Shown here piece after piece: positions 39,133 to 47,628 of a stretch of 64,000 nucleotides of DNA. Each line of letters starts with the position of its first letter. The first letter of the stretch is position 1. Origin of the DNA: Streptomyces echinatus (GTDB lineage Bacteria; Actinomycetota; Actinomycetes; Streptomycetales; Streptomycetaceae); the NCBI RefSeq assembly GCF_014203595.1, contig NZ_JACHJK010000012.1, positions 62,001 to 126,000 of the forward strand, in the 5' to 3' direction. The position numbers and the translations under genes are program-made. The notes beneath the pieces were generated by a model. That model saw only the letters and a program-made list of their open reading frames with translations. It was not told the DNA's origin and searched no databases.

Positions 39133-40284
39133 GTGAACCTGGGGCTCAGCGAGGAGCAGACGGCCGTACGGCAGCTCGCCCGGGACTTCGTGGAGCGTGA
39201 GATCGCCCCGCACGTGGTCGCCTGGGACCGGGCCGAGGAGGTCGACCGGGGCATCGTGAAGAAGCTCGGCGAGGTCGGCTTCCTCGGGCTGACCGTCGAC
39301 GAGGAGTACGGCGGCTCCGGCGGCGACCACCTCGCCTACTGCCTGGTCACCGAGGAGCTGGGGCGCGGGGACTCCTCGGTGCGCGGGATCGTCTCCGTCT
39401 CCCTCGGGCTCGTCGCCAAGACGATCGCCGCGTGGGGGAGCGAGGAGCAGAAGCGGCGCTGGCTGCCGGGGCTCACCGCCGGCGAGCTCGTCGGCTGCTT
39501 CGGGCTCACCGAGCCCGGCACCGGCTCCGACGCGGGCAGCCTCACCACCCGGGCCGTGCGCGACGGCGACGACTACGTCGTCAACGGCACCAAGATGTTC
39601 ATCACGAACGGAACCTGGGCGGACGTCGTCCTGCTCTTCGCCCGCTCCACCGACGCCCCCGGCCATAAGGGCGTGTCCGCCTTCCTGGTCCCCACGGACG
39701 CGCCCGGGCTGACCCGCCGTACCGTCCACGGCAAGCTCGGCCTCCGCGGCCAGGCCACCGCCGAACTCGTCCTCCAGGACGTGCGCGTACCCGCCTCGGC
39801 GATGCTCGGCGAGGAGGGCAGGGGCTTCTCCGTCGCCATGTCCGCGCTGGCCAAGGGGCGGATGTCGGTGGCCGCCGGCTGTGTCGGGATAGCCCAGGCC
39901 GCGCTGGACGCGGCCGTCCGGTACGCCGGAGAGCGCGAGCAGTTCGGCGGGCCCATCGCCCGCCACCAGCTGGTACAGGAACTGATCAGCGACATCGCCG
40001 TGGACGTCGACGCGGCCCGGCTGCTGACCTGGCGGGTCGCCGACCTGATCGACCGCGGCGAGCCGTTCGCCGTCGAGTCCTCCAAGGCCAAGCTGTTCGC
40101 CTCCGAGGCCGCGGTCCGCGCCGCGAACAACGCCCTGCAGGTCTTCGGCGGCTACGGCTACATCGACGAGTACCCGGCCGGCAAACTCCTGCGCGACGCC
40201 CGCGTGATGACCCTCTACGAGGGCACCAGCCAGATCCAGAAGCTGCTCATCGGCCGTTCCCTGACCGGCGTTTCAGCCTTCTGA
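39133..40284 (+). CDS. Acyl-CoA dehydrogenase
   Basis: 383 aa from GTG 39133 (GTG 39130 and 39112 are in frame). All ACAD blocks: LSEEQTAVRQLARDFVEREIAP, FGLTEPGTGSDAGSLTTRA, VNGTKMFITNGTWADVVLLFA, REQFGGPIARHQLVQELISDIAVDVDAARLL, QVFGGYGYIDEYPAGKLLRDARVMTLYEGTSQIQKLLIGR. The Glu of YEGTSQIQ is at the catalytic-base position of short-chain enzymes. FAD-dependent, it makes a 2,3-enoyl-CoA and passes electrons to ETF. It is divergent from the TetR gene that probably controls it. Confidence 0.95.
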   Translation: MNLGLSEEQTAVRQLARDFVEREIAPHVVAWDRAEEVDRGIVKKLGEVGFLGLTVDEEYGGSGGDHLAYCLVTEELGRGDSSVRGIVSVSLGLVAKTIAAWGSEEQKRRWLPGLTAGELVGCFGLTEPGTGSDAGSLTTRAVRDGDDYVVNGTKMFITNGTWADVVLLFARSTDAPGHKGVSAFLVPTDAPGLTRRTVHGKLGLRGQATAELVLQDVRVPASAMLGEEGRGFSVAMSALAKGRMSVAAGCVGIAQAALDAAVRYAGEREQFGGPIARHQLVQELISDIAVDVDAARLLTWRVADLIDRGEPFAVESSKAKLFASEAAVRAANNALQVFGGYGYIDEYPAGKLLRDARVMTLYEGTSQIQKLLIGRSLTGVSAF

Positions 40285-40344
40285 GTACGTTCCTGAGTAT
40301 CCCGGCGGATGTGGTGCGGGCCGCGTCGGACGATGCTGTGGGCC

Positions 40345-40632
40345 ATGAGTGACACACCGGTCAAACAGCAGAGCACGGCCGCCTTCTACGGCCAGGCCGT
40401 GGCCTCCTTCGCGGTCGCCATGGCGGCCACCGCCATCGGCATCTTCCGGCTGGACGCGAACGCCTGGGTCCGCGGCTTCCTGGCGATCGCCGTCCTCTAC
40501 CTCGTCACCTCCGCCTTCACCCTCGCCAAGGTGATCCGGGACCGGCAGGAGGCCGGGCAGATCGTCAGCCGCGTCGACCAGGCCCGCCTGGAGAAGCTGC
40601 TCGCCGAACACGACCCCTTCGAGAAGGTCTGA
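40345..40632 (+). CDS. YiaA/YiaB-type small membrane protein
   Basis: 95 aa from ATG 40345. Two membrane helices: AAFYGQAVASFAVAMAATAIGIFRL and AWVRGFLAIAVLYLVTSAFTLAKVIRDRQEAGQI, matching the YiaAB domain, followed by a short charged tail. Inner-membrane protein of unknown function. It lies 60 bp after the acyl-CoA dehydrogenase on the same strand, with no close RBS. Confidence 0.85.
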   Translation: MSDTPVKQQSTAAFYGQAVASFAVAMAATAIGIFRLDANAWVRGFLAIAVLYLVTSAFTLAKVIRDRQEAGQIVSRVDQARLEKLLAEHDPFEKV

Positions 40633-40641
40633 AAGGCAGCG

Positions 40642-40657
40642 CTAAGCGCTCGCTCAC
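40642..40657. promoter_or_regulatory. Autoregulatory TetR operator candidate
   Basis: CTAAGCGCTCGCTCAC, 46 bp upstream of the tetR start at 40704. It is a near palindrome (TAAGCG/CGCTCA) resembling the perfect site CTAAGCAACTGCTTAG before the MaoC gene (41934-41949). Confidence 0.5.
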
Positions 40658-40703
40658 CGTCGGCGGTATGGTGGTGCTCCAGACCGAGAGGGGCAGACGA
40701 GCG

Positions 40704-41345
40704 ATGAGTACGGCGGAGGAGACGACCGGCGGCGAAGTGGAGCCGTGGGAAGAGGTCACCCCTGACGCGGCGCGGCGACTGCTGGTCGCCGCCGTGGAGG
40801 CCTTCGCCGAGCGTGGCTACCACGCGACGACGACCCGCGACATCGCCGGCCGCGCCGGCATGAGCCCGGCCGCGCTCTACATCCACTACAAGACCAAGGA
40901 AGAGCTGCTCCACCGGATCAGCAGGATCGGCCACGACAAGGCCCTCGACATCCTGCGCACCGCGGCCCGCCGCGAGGGCAGCGCCGCGGAGCGGCTGGCC
41001 GACGCGGTCGGCTCCTTCGTCCGCTGGCACGCCGGCCGGCGCACCACCGCGCGGGTCGTGCAGTACGAGCTGGACGCCCTCGGGCCCGAGGCCCGCGCGG
41101 AGATCGTCGCGCTGCGCCGCCAGGTGGACGCGGAGGTGCGCGGGATCATCGAGGACGGCGTGGCCTCGGGCGAGTTCGACGTTCCGGACGTGCACGGCAC
41201 CACGCTCGCCGTGCTGTCGCTGTGCATCGACGTGGCCCGCTGGTTCACCGTGAACGGCCCGCGCACCCCCGAGGAGGTCGGCGCGCTCTACGCCGACCTC
41301 GTGCTGCGCATGGTCGGGGCCGGACAGGCCTCCCACGGCTCCTAG
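40704..41345 (+). CDS. TetR-family regulator, fatty-acid type
   Basis: 213 aa from ATG 40704, with GAGAGGGG upstream. HTH: ARRLLVAAVEAFAERGYHATTTRDIAGRAGMSPAALYIHYKTKEELLHRIS (residues 26-75). The C-terminal domain (VGSFVRWHAGRRTTARVVQYELDALGPEARAEIVALRRQ) resembles TetR proteins that sense acyl-CoA (TetR_C_17-like). It is convergent with the MaoC gene; similar palindromes precede both genes, so it probably represses itself and maoC. Confidence 0.9.
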   Translation: MSTAEETTGGEVEPWEEVTPDAARRLLVAAVEAFAERGYHATTTRDIAGRAGMSPAALYIHYKTKEELLHRISRIGHDKALDILRTAARREGSAAERLADAVGSFVRWHAGRRTTARVVQYELDALGPEARAEIVALRRQVDAEVRGIIEDGVASGEFDVPDVHGTTLAVLSLCIDVARWFTVNGPRTPEEVGALYADLVLRMVGAGQASHGS

Positions 41346-41411
41346 GCCCTGTCAACTCCCGCCTGCCCCCGCCCTCCGGGCGGACGACGGGAGTTTGACG
41401 ACAGGGCCTAG
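41342..41411. repeat. 70-bp imperfect inverted repeat between convergent genes
   Basis: The left arm 41342-41361 (CTAGGCCCTGTCAACTCCCG) matches the complement of the right arm 41388-41411 except for four extra bases in the right arm. The tetR stop codon is inside the left arm. It folds into one long hairpin and may be a bidirectional terminator or a tiny MITE. Confidence 0.75.
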
Positions 41412-41447
41412 CGGCGCCTGCTCACCTGTGGTGCCGGGGCGCCGGCG

Positions 41448-41909
41448 CTACAGGTAGTACCGGGACACCGACTCCGCGACGCACACCGGCTTGTCGCCGC
41501 CCTCGCGCTCCACGGTGAACGCGACCGCCACCTGCACACCGCCGGTGACGTCCTCGACGCCGGTGATCCGCGCGGTGGCGCGCAGCCGGGAGCCGACGGG
41601 TACGGGGGCGGGGAAACGGACCTTGTTCGTCCCGTAGTTGACGCCCATCGTCACGCCCTCGACCCGCATCAGCTGCGGCCCGAAGAGCGGCAGCAGCGAC
41701 AGGGTGAGGTAGCCGTGGGCGATCGTGGTCTTGAACGGTCCGGTGGCGGCCTTCTCCGGGTCCACGTGGATCCACTGGTGGTCCCCGGTCGCCTCGGCGA
41801 ACAGATCGATCCGCTTCTGGTCGACCTCCAGCCAGTCGGTGTACCCCAGCTGCTCGCCCACGGCCGCCCTCAGCTCGTCGGGGGAGGTGAAGATCCTCGG
41901 TTCTGCCAT
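41448..41909 (-). CDS. MaoC-type enoyl-CoA hydratase (R-specific)
   Basis: 153 aa, single hot-dog domain, from ATG 41909. The hydratase 2 motif is complete: FAEATGDHQWIHVDPEKAATGPFKTTIAHGYLTLSLLP, with the catalytic Asp and His (GDHQWIH) and the GPFKTTIAHG stretch. It hydrates 2-enoyl-CoA to (R)-3-hydroxyacyl-CoA. It closely resembles actinobacterial dehydratases of the Rv0130/HtdZ type. A perfect palindrome 25 bp upstream of its start suggests TetR control. Confidence 0.93.
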   Translation of the reverse strand: MAEPRIFTSPDELRAAVGEQLGYTDWLEVDQKRIDLFAEATGDHQWIHVDPEKAATGPFKTTIAHGYLTLSLLPLFGPQLMRVEGVTMGVNYGTNKVRFPAPVPVGSRLRATARITGVEDVTGGVQVAVAFTVEREGGDKPVCVAESVSRYYL

Positions 41910-41933
41910 GTTCCCGGCCTCTCGCTCGCGTCT

Positions 41934-41949
41934 CTAAGCAACTGCTTAG
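41934..41949. promoter_or_regulatory. TetR-type palindrome upstream of maoC
   Basis: CTAAGCAACTGCTTAG: 7-bp perfect arms (CTAAGCA/TGCTTAG) around AC, 25 bp upstream of the MaoC start. Similar to the sequence at 40642-40657 before the neighbouring tetR gene. Confidence 0.6.
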
Positions 41950-42023
41950 CATGGTGCCGGGGGAGGCCGATGTCAACGGATGACGGGCCGGGTGGGACGG
42001 GCGGTCTCTGTAATCTCTGAGGA

Positions 42024-42482
42024 GTGCCCAAGATTCCCGAGAAGATCCACGAGCTGACCGTCGGCCAGCTGGCCGCGCGCAGCGGAGCCGCGGTGTCCGC
42101 CCTGCATTTCTACGAGGCCAAAGGGCTGATCTCCAGCCGGCGGACCTCCGGCAACCAGCGGCGGTACAGCCGTGACACCCTGCGCCGGGTCGCCTTCGTC
42201 CGCGCGGCCCAGAGGGTCGGGATCCCGCTGGCCACGATCCGGGACGCCCTGGCCGAACTGCCCGAGGAGCGGACACCGACCAAGGAGGACTGGGCGCGGC
42301 TGTCGGAGAAGTGGCGCTCGGAACTGGAGGAGCGGATCCGCCAGCTGAACCGGCTGCGCGACCATCTCACCGACTGCATCGGGTGCGGGTGTCTCTCGCT
42401 GGAGACGTGCGTGCTGTCCAACCCGGACGACGTGTTCGGCGAGCGGCTGACGGGGTCGCGACTGCTGGCGGAGCGGCGCTGA
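42024..42482 (+). CDS. soxR: Redox-sensitive MerR-family regulator SoxR
   Basis: 152 aa from GTG 42024. MerR HTH: LTVGQLAARSGAAVSALHFYEAKGLISSRRTSGNQRRYSRDTLRRVAFVRAAQRVGIPLATIRDAL; a dimerisation helix with WARLSEKWRSELEERIRQLNRLRDHLTDC; and the [2Fe-2S] site CIGCGCLSLETC with C-x2-C-x-C-x5-C spacing. In Streptomyces SoxR responds to redox-active pigments and controls a few oxidoreductase and transporter genes. TAATCT at 42011-42016 puts the transcript start at the GTG, so it is probably leaderless. Confidence 0.96.
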   Translation: MPKIPEKIHELTVGQLAARSGAAVSALHFYEAKGLISSRRTSGNQRRYSRDTLRRVAFVRAAQRVGIPLATIRDALAELPEERTPTKEDWARLSEKWRSELEERIRQLNRLRDHLTDCIGCGCLSLETCVLSNPDDVFGERLTGSRLLAERR

Positions 42483-42560
42483 GTCCGACGGCGCCGGGCC
42501 CGCGGGGCGCGTCGGCCGCGGCGGAGGGGCCTGCCGTCGGCCGGGTGCGGCGCCGTCGTG

Positions 42561-42650
42561 GCCGGTCGCGCAGTTCCCCGCGCCCCCTCGGGGGCGGCTA
42601 CTCCGCCTCCGGTCGTGCGGTTCCGCGCGCCCCTTCGGGGGCGGCTACTC
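42561..42650. repeat. Two tandem copies of the Streptomyces GCGCAGTTCCCCGCGCCCC repeat
   Basis: Copies at 42561-42603 and 42609-42650 differ by a few substitutions. Each carries a CGCCCC...GGGGGCG hairpin and ends GGCGGCTACTC. The second contains the stop codon of the RNA ligase gene. This is the inverse of the repeat at 37492-37525. Confidence 0.8.
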
Positions 42651-43712
42651 GAACTCCGTGCCGCCCTTGCGCGTCAGGTACGCCGGGCTGACGGCCTTGG
42701 CGATGGCCCGGCCCCCCGTCACCGCGCTGTACCGCTCCACCGCGGGCCGTACGACCACGCCCTCCCGCAGATGCAGCGCCCGCCCCGACACGGTCTCCCG
42801 CCCGCTCGCGAACTCCAGCACCCGCTCGATGTCGTACGGACCGCGGTACAGCCGCGGCACCAACGGCAGCTCACCCTCCAGCGCCTCGGCCGGGTCCAGC
42901 CACCGCACGGGCCCGTCCACCTCCGCCGAGACGTCGAACGCCGCGTACCCCAGCGTCTCCCGCCGCCCGTCGGCACCGTACGTCAGGTCCTGCACCCCCG
43001 CGCCGTACACCTCCCCGAAGACGCCGACCCGCGTGGCTCCCAGCCGTTCGCACAGCCGCGCCGCCGCCTCGGCGACCCCGTGCCCGCGCACCGCCCGCCA
43101 GTACAGGTTCCGCGGGTCCTCCTTCAGCGCCAGGGACTTGGCGCCGAAACCCTTGGAGGAGACGTACACCCGCCCCTCCTCGGCGACATACGTCAGCAGG
43201 CACGCCGAACCGTGCAGCTTCTCCGTCAGGACGACCGGCTCGCCCGGGGTGAAGACGTCCGGGTAGCGCTGGATGTTCTCGATGTCGACCCAGGGGAGCA
43301 GCTCGGGCGCGGACTCGACCTCACCGTTCATGGTGGGCGGGATCGGCGGCACCCACTTGGTGATGCCCAGCCGCTCCGCGAAGTCGGCCCCCTCGGCCGC
43401 CGCCCGCGCCAGGTCGACGTCCGCGAGCGCCCCCGGCCGGCACACGATGCCCTGTGACAGCTCGCCGCGCAGCCGCACCGCCTTGACCCGGTTGGCCTCG
43501 CCGCCCGCCAGCCGCCCGGTCAGCCCCAGCTCCTCGATCAGCCCGGCCGGGAGGACGGCCTGCTCGGGGATGTAGACGGCCGCCTCGCCGGTGCGGTACG
43601 CGCCCTTGGCGACGACGGCCCGGTACAGGCCCACCTGGGCCAGCTCCAGCGCGTCGGCGTTCGGATGCTCGTGGACGGTCAGCACTTCGGCGGTGACACG
43701 CAGCGTGGACAC
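42645..43712 (-). CDS. ATP-dependent RNA ligase, Deinococcus DraRnl type
   Basis: 355 aa from GTG 43712, with GGGGA upstream. The N-terminal OB-like domain of about 120 residues (VTAEVLTVHEHPNADALELAQVGLYRAVVAKGAYRTGEAAVYIPEQAVLP) is typical of DRB0094-type ligases. The nucleotidyltransferase core has motif I TEKLHGSA with Lys165 as AMP acceptor, VFGEVYGAGVQDLTYG (motif III region) and LREGVVVRP (motif IV). DraRnl seals nicks with a 3'-OH RNA end, so this enzyme probably takes part in RNA or RNA-DNA repair. It has no adjacent Rtc/Pnkp partner. The stop codon lies within a dispersed repeat. Confidence 0.9.
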   Translation of the reverse strand: MSTLRVTAEVLTVHEHPNADALELAQVGLYRAVVAKGAYRTGEAAVYIPEQAVLPAGLIEELGLTGRLAGGEANRVKAVRLRGELSQGIVCRPGALADVDLARAAAEGADFAERLGITKWVPPIPPTMNGEVESAPELLPWVDIENIQRYPDVFTPGEPVVLTEKLHGSACLLTYVAEEGRVYVSSKGFGAKSLALKEDPRNLYWRAVRGHGVAEAAARLCERLGATRVGVFGEVYGAGVQDLTYGADGRRETLGYAAFDVSAEVDGPVRWLDPAEALEGELPLVPRLYRGPYDIERVLEFASGRETVSGRALHLREGVVVRPAVERYSAVTGGRAIAKAVSPAYLTRKGGTEFE

Positions 43713-44013
43713 GAGAGTTCCCCGTTCATCGGCTCGGTTTCATCGCCTCCCACTGTCCGGACGGCAAAGGGGTGGAGCGACCGGTTTCGGGTCTGCTACG
43801 GTCGCGATCTTCGGCCGGCGAAGACGCCGCGCGCGAAGCCATGACGGGACCGAACCTCCGTGCCCCCCAAGGCGCTTGCCGCCGTCCCGGCGGACGTCGG
43901 CACCGCCCGGCAACGCCCTCGGGGCTCTCCGCGGAAGGGGTGCGGCATCCCCTGCGCACCCCGCACCGGTGCCGGCCCGCCGCTCGGGCCGTACCCGGTG
44001 ACACCCCGGCCGC
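43713..44013. other. 301 bp with no supported gene
   Basis: This lies upstream of the RNA ligase start and downstream of the zinc-ribbon gene. Frames on both strands are Arg/Pro/Gly-rich artefacts without RBS. The RNA ligase promoter must lie here; no clear -35/-10 pair was seen. Confidence 0.5.
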
Positions 44014-44616
44014 TCAGGCCGACATCAACAGACGTTCCCGCCGGGCGAACTGCAGCGCACGCGGGCTGAGGACGGGGCGCGGCACCAGGATTCCGCAGTC
44101 CGCGCACACCGGGCCGGCCGACGGCTCGTGGTCCAGACCGTACTTCCAGACCAGCCGCTCCCCGTCGCAGACGGGGCACGACGAACCCGGCTCCCGCTCC
44201 AGCGCGGCGATCAGCCGGCGCAGCACCTCAGCGAGCGGTTCCTCCGGGTGGACCCCGGGGTCGTCGCACCAGGCGACCCCGAACCCGCCCCAGGTCAGCC
44301 GGTGCCAGTCGTCCACGCTGCCGGGCCGGCGCAGCCCGTCGTGCTTCTCCTTCCTCCGCCGCTCCGTGAAGTCGGTCTCGTAGGCGAGCCAGACGTCACG
44401 CGCCTCCTCCAGTTCCTCCAGCGCGGCCACGAGCCGCGCCGGATCGGGGGAGCGGTCCTCGGGGCCGAAACCCGCCCGGGAGCACAGATGGTCCCAGGTC
44501 GCCCGATGCCCGTAAGGGGCGAACTTCTCCAGGCACTTGCGCAGCGAGTACCGCCGTAGCGCCAGGTCACAGCCCGGGTCGCGTACCTGTCTCGCCAGAC
44601 TCCGGAAACCTGCCAT
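44014..44616 (-). CDS. Uncharacterised protein with C-terminal zinc-ribbon-like Cys pairs
   Basis: 200 aa from ATG 44616, with RBS GGAGG. Mostly helical: LARQVRDPGCDLALRRYSLRKCLEKFAPYGHRATWDHLCSRAGFG, then LVAALEELEEARDVWLAYETDFTERRRKEKHDG and a Trp-rich WHRLTWGGFGVAWCDDP. The C-terminal part has two Cys pairs (CPVCDGERLVWKYG and CADCG), as in a rubredoxin-like ribbon. The family is not recognised. It could be a nucleic-acid-binding or regulatory protein. No membrane segment. Confidence 0.82.
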   Translation of the reverse strand: MAGFRSLARQVRDPGCDLALRRYSLRKCLEKFAPYGHRATWDHLCSRAGFGPEDRSPDPARLVAALEELEEARDVWLAYETDFTERRRKEKHDGLRRPGSVDDWHRLTWGGFGVAWCDDPGVHPEEPLAEVLRRLIAALEREPGSSCPVCDGERLVWKYGLDHEPSAGPVCADCGILVPRPVLSPRALQFARRERLLMSA

Positions 44617-44823
44617 CGCCCTGCACCTCCGTCACACCTGCACCTGTACTTCGGTCACTTCGGCGTCGTCGCAAGGACGTCGCCGAATAGACGTATCGAC
44701 AGGCGATTCGGCTCCATCTCTTCTCCGGTTCTCCTTGCGGACTCCAGAAAGTGACGCATGTTCATCTTTAAACCGGGGGATACCGGCGGTAACGTTCGGC
44801 AACCCCAGTCGCTAGGAGCTGCC

Positions 44824-47613
44824 ATGCCTCGGCGAACCCCACGTACCGCCCTCGACAGACTGAGAACGTCCCGCTCTCTTCTCGGGTTCCTGAAGACCGC
44901 GTCCGTATGCGTCCTCGTCGCCGGTCTTCTCTCCCCCCTCACCCAGACCGCGGCGTCGGCGGCCGGCGCGACGGCCGCCAACGACTACTGCGGCGGGCAG
45001 TGTTCGGACATCCTGCCGCCCGGCGAGAACGGCAACGCGACGCTCGCGCAGATCCTGCTCAACCAGGCCTTCGGCACCCAGCCGGCACACGCCGAGGACC
45101 AGCTCGGCCCCTACGCCGGACTGGCCACCGGCTACTCGGCCCTCACCGACGCGAAGATCAACACGTTCTTCGACGACGCCTCCTTCGGCGTCCCTTCCGA
45201 CCAGGTCGCCTCCTCGGAGAAACCGGCCGGCCGCGGGGATGTGACCATCGTCCGCGACAAGAAGACCGGTGTGCCGCACATCACGGGCACCACCCGCTAC
45301 GGCACCGAGTTCGGCGCCGGCTACGCGGCGGCCGAGGACCGGCTGTGGCTGATGGACGTCTTCCGGCACGTGGGCCGCGGCCAGCTGACCGGCTTCGCGG
45401 GCGGCGCACCCGCCAACCAGGGCCTTGAGCAGCAGTTCTACCGCAACGCGCCCTACACCGAGGCCGACCTCCAGGCGCAGATAGACAACGCCGTCGCCGG
45501 CAACGGCGCCCGCGGCCAGCAGGCCCTCGCCGACGTCAAGGCCTACCTCGACGGCATCAACGCCTACATCGACGCCTCCGACAGCGGCCGCTACTTCCCC
45601 GGTGAATACGTCCTGACCGGCCACAAGGACGCCATCACCAACGCCGGCACCATAGATCACTTCAAGGTCACCGACCTCGTGGCGCTGGCCTCCGTCATCG
45701 GCTCGCTGTTCGGCTCGGGCGGCGGCGGTGAGGTCAACAACGCCGTGTCCCTGCTCGCCGCCCAGCAGAAGTACGGCGTCGAGGAGGGCACCAAGGTCTG
45801 GGAGTCGTTCCGCGAACGCAACGACCCCGAGGCCGTGCTCACCGTCCACGACGGCGAGAGCTTCCCCTACGGCACCAAGCCCGCCGACGCACAGGGCGAG
45901 GCCCTGCCCGACGCCGGCTCGGTGACCGAGGAGCCACTCGTCTACGACCGCACCGGCAGCGCGGCCACGGCCTCCGCCAAGGGCACCTCCGCCGACGCGG
46001 CCAGGACCACGCTGAGTTCCGCCAGGCGCGGCATGTCCAACGCCCTCGTGGTCAGCGGCAAGCACACCGCCAGTGGCCACCCGATCGCCGTGTTCGGCCC
46101 GCAGACCGGCTACTTCGCCCCGCAGCTGCTCCTGCTCCAGGAGATCCAGGGCCCGGGCATCAGCGCCCGCGGCGCCTCCTTCGCGGGCCTGAGCATGTAC
46201 GTCGAACTCGGCCGCGGCCAGGACTACTCCTGGAGCGCCACCACCTCCGGCCAGGACATCATCGACACCTACGCCGTCGAACTGTGCCAGGACGACTATC
46301 ACTACCTGTACCACGGCACCTGCACCGCCATGGAGAAGATCGAGCAGAAGAACGCCTGGAAACCGACGGTGGCCGACGGCACGGCCGCGGGCTCGTACAC
46401 CATGCGCGCCTGGCGTACGAAGTACGGGCCGGTCGCCTACCGGGCGACCGTCGGCGGCAAGAAGGTCGCCTACCCCACCCTGCGCTCCTCCTATCTGCAC
46501 GAGGCCGACTCGATCATCGGCTTCCAGATGCTCAACGACCCCGACTACGTCAAGGGCCCGAAGGACTTCCAGAGCGCGGCCCAGCACATCAACTACACCT
46601 TCAACTGGTTCTACGCCGACTCGCAGCACACCGCGTACTACAACAGCGGCGACAACCCCGTCCGGGCGAGCGGCGTCGACACCGAGTTCCCGGTATGGGC
46701 GCGGCCCGCGTACGAGTGGCGGAACTGGAACCCGGCCACCAACACCGCCGACTACACCCCGTCGTCCGCCCACCCGGGCTCCGTCGACCAGGACTACTAC
46801 ATCTCCTGGAACAACAAGCAGGCCGCGGACTACACGACCGCGTCCTGGGCCGACGGCTCCGTGCACCGCGGCAACCTGCTGGACGACCGGGTGAAGAAGC
46901 TGGTCGCGGCCGGCGGGGTGACCCGTACGAAGCTGGTGCAGGCGATGGCCGACGCGGGCCTCGCCGACCTGCGCGCGGAGGACGTGCTGCCGAAGCTGCT
47001 GAAGGTGGTCAACTCCTCGGCGGTGACGGACCCCACGGTCGCCGGCGCGGTGAACAAGCTCCAGGCCTGGCTGAACGCCGGTGCCAAGCGCACCGAGACC
47101 TCGGCCGGCTCCAAGACCTACGCCGACGCCGACGCGATCCGCATCCTGGACGCCTGGTGGCCGCTGCTGGTCAAGGCGGAGTTCGAACCCGGCCTCGGCA
47201 GCGATCTGTACACGGCCTTCACGGCCAACGCGCCGATCGACGAGGCCCCGTCCGCCGGACACGGCCCCACCGGCTCGCACGCCGGCAGCTCCTTCCAGTA
47301 CGGCTGGTGGAGCTATGTCGACAAGGACATCCGGGCGGTGCTCGGCGAGCCCGTGCAGGGCGGGCTGGCGCGGACGTACTGCGGCGGCGGCAGCCTCGGC
47401 TCCTGCCGGGACACCCTGACCGGCACCCTGAAGCAGGCGGCCGGCCTGACCGCCGCGCAGGTCTACCCGGGTGACGACCAGTGCTCGGCCGGCGATCAGT
47501 GGTGCGCCGACTCGATCTCCCACCGCACCCTCGGCGGCATCAAGCACGGCAAGATCAGCTGGCAGAACCGGCCGACGTTCCAGCAGGTCGTGGAGTACAC
47601 CTCACACCGGTGA
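44824..47613 (+). CDS. Secreted penicillin acylase-family (Ntn) amidase precursor
   Basis: 929 aa from ATG 44824, with RBS AGGAG. Signal peptide at residues 1-41 (SVCVLVAGLLSPLTQTAASA). The alpha-chain region contains VTIVRDKKTGVPHITGTTRYGTEFGAGYAAAEDRLWLMDVFRHVGRGQ. The autocatalytic site lies before Ser405 (RRGMSNALVVSGKHTASGHPI), the N-terminal nucleophile of the beta chain; beta-chain NxxDxxWS-like WYADSQHTAYYN and the closing blocks follow. The gap between chains is a long linker. Family members hydrolyse beta-lactam side chains, acyl-homoserine lactones or lipopeptide acyl chains; which applies is unknown. Confidence 0.94.
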   Translation: MPRRTPRTALDRLRTSRSLLGFLKTASVCVLVAGLLSPLTQTAASAAGATAANDYCGGQCSDILPPGENGNATLAQILLNQAFGTQPAHAEDQLGPYAGLATGYSALTDAKINTFFDDASFGVPSDQVASSEKPAGRGDVTIVRDKKTGVPHITGTTRYGTEFGAGYAAAEDRLWLMDVFRHVGRGQLTGFAGGAPANQGLEQQFYRNAPYTEADLQAQIDNAVAGNGARGQQALADVKAYLDGINAYIDASDSGRYFPGEYVLTGHKDAITNAGTIDHFKVTDLVALASVIGSLFGSGGGGEVNNAVSLLAAQQKYGVEEGTKVWESFRERNDPEAVLTVHDGESFPYGTKPADAQGEALPDAGSVTEEPLVYDRTGSAATASAKGTSADAARTTLSSARRGMSNALVVSGKHTASGHPIAVFGPQTGYFAPQLLLLQEIQGPGISARGASFAGLSMYVELGRGQDYSWSATTSGQDIIDTYAVELCQDDYHYLYHGTCTAMEKIEQKNAWKPTVADGTAAGSYTMRAWRTKYGPVAYRATVGGKKVAYPTLRSSYLHEADSIIGFQMLNDPDYVKGPKDFQSAAQHINYTFNWFYADSQHTAYYNSGDNPVRASGVDTEFPVWARPAYEWRNWNPATNTADYTPSSAHPGSVDQDYYISWNNKQAADYTTASWADGSVHRGNLLDDRVKKLVAAGGVTRTKLVQAMADAGLADLRAEDVLPKLLKVVNSSAVTDPTVAGAVNKLQAWLNAGAKRTETSAGSKTYADADAIRILDAWWPLLVKAEFEPGLGSDLYTAFTANAPIDEAPSAGHGPTGSHAGSSFQYGWWSYVDKDIRAVLGEPVQGGLARTYCGGGSLGSCRDTLTGTLKQAAGLTAAQVYPGDDQCSAGDQWCADSISHRTLGGIKHGKISWQNRPTFQQVVEYTSHR

Positions 47614-47628
47614 CGGCGGCGCACGAAG

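Noticed and set aside
44812..47547. 911-codon open frame antisense to the penicillin acylase gene
   Set aside because: Long antisense frames are expected in DNA with such GC bias; its composition is Val/Gly/Ala/Arg-rich with no motif, and the sense gene is certain.
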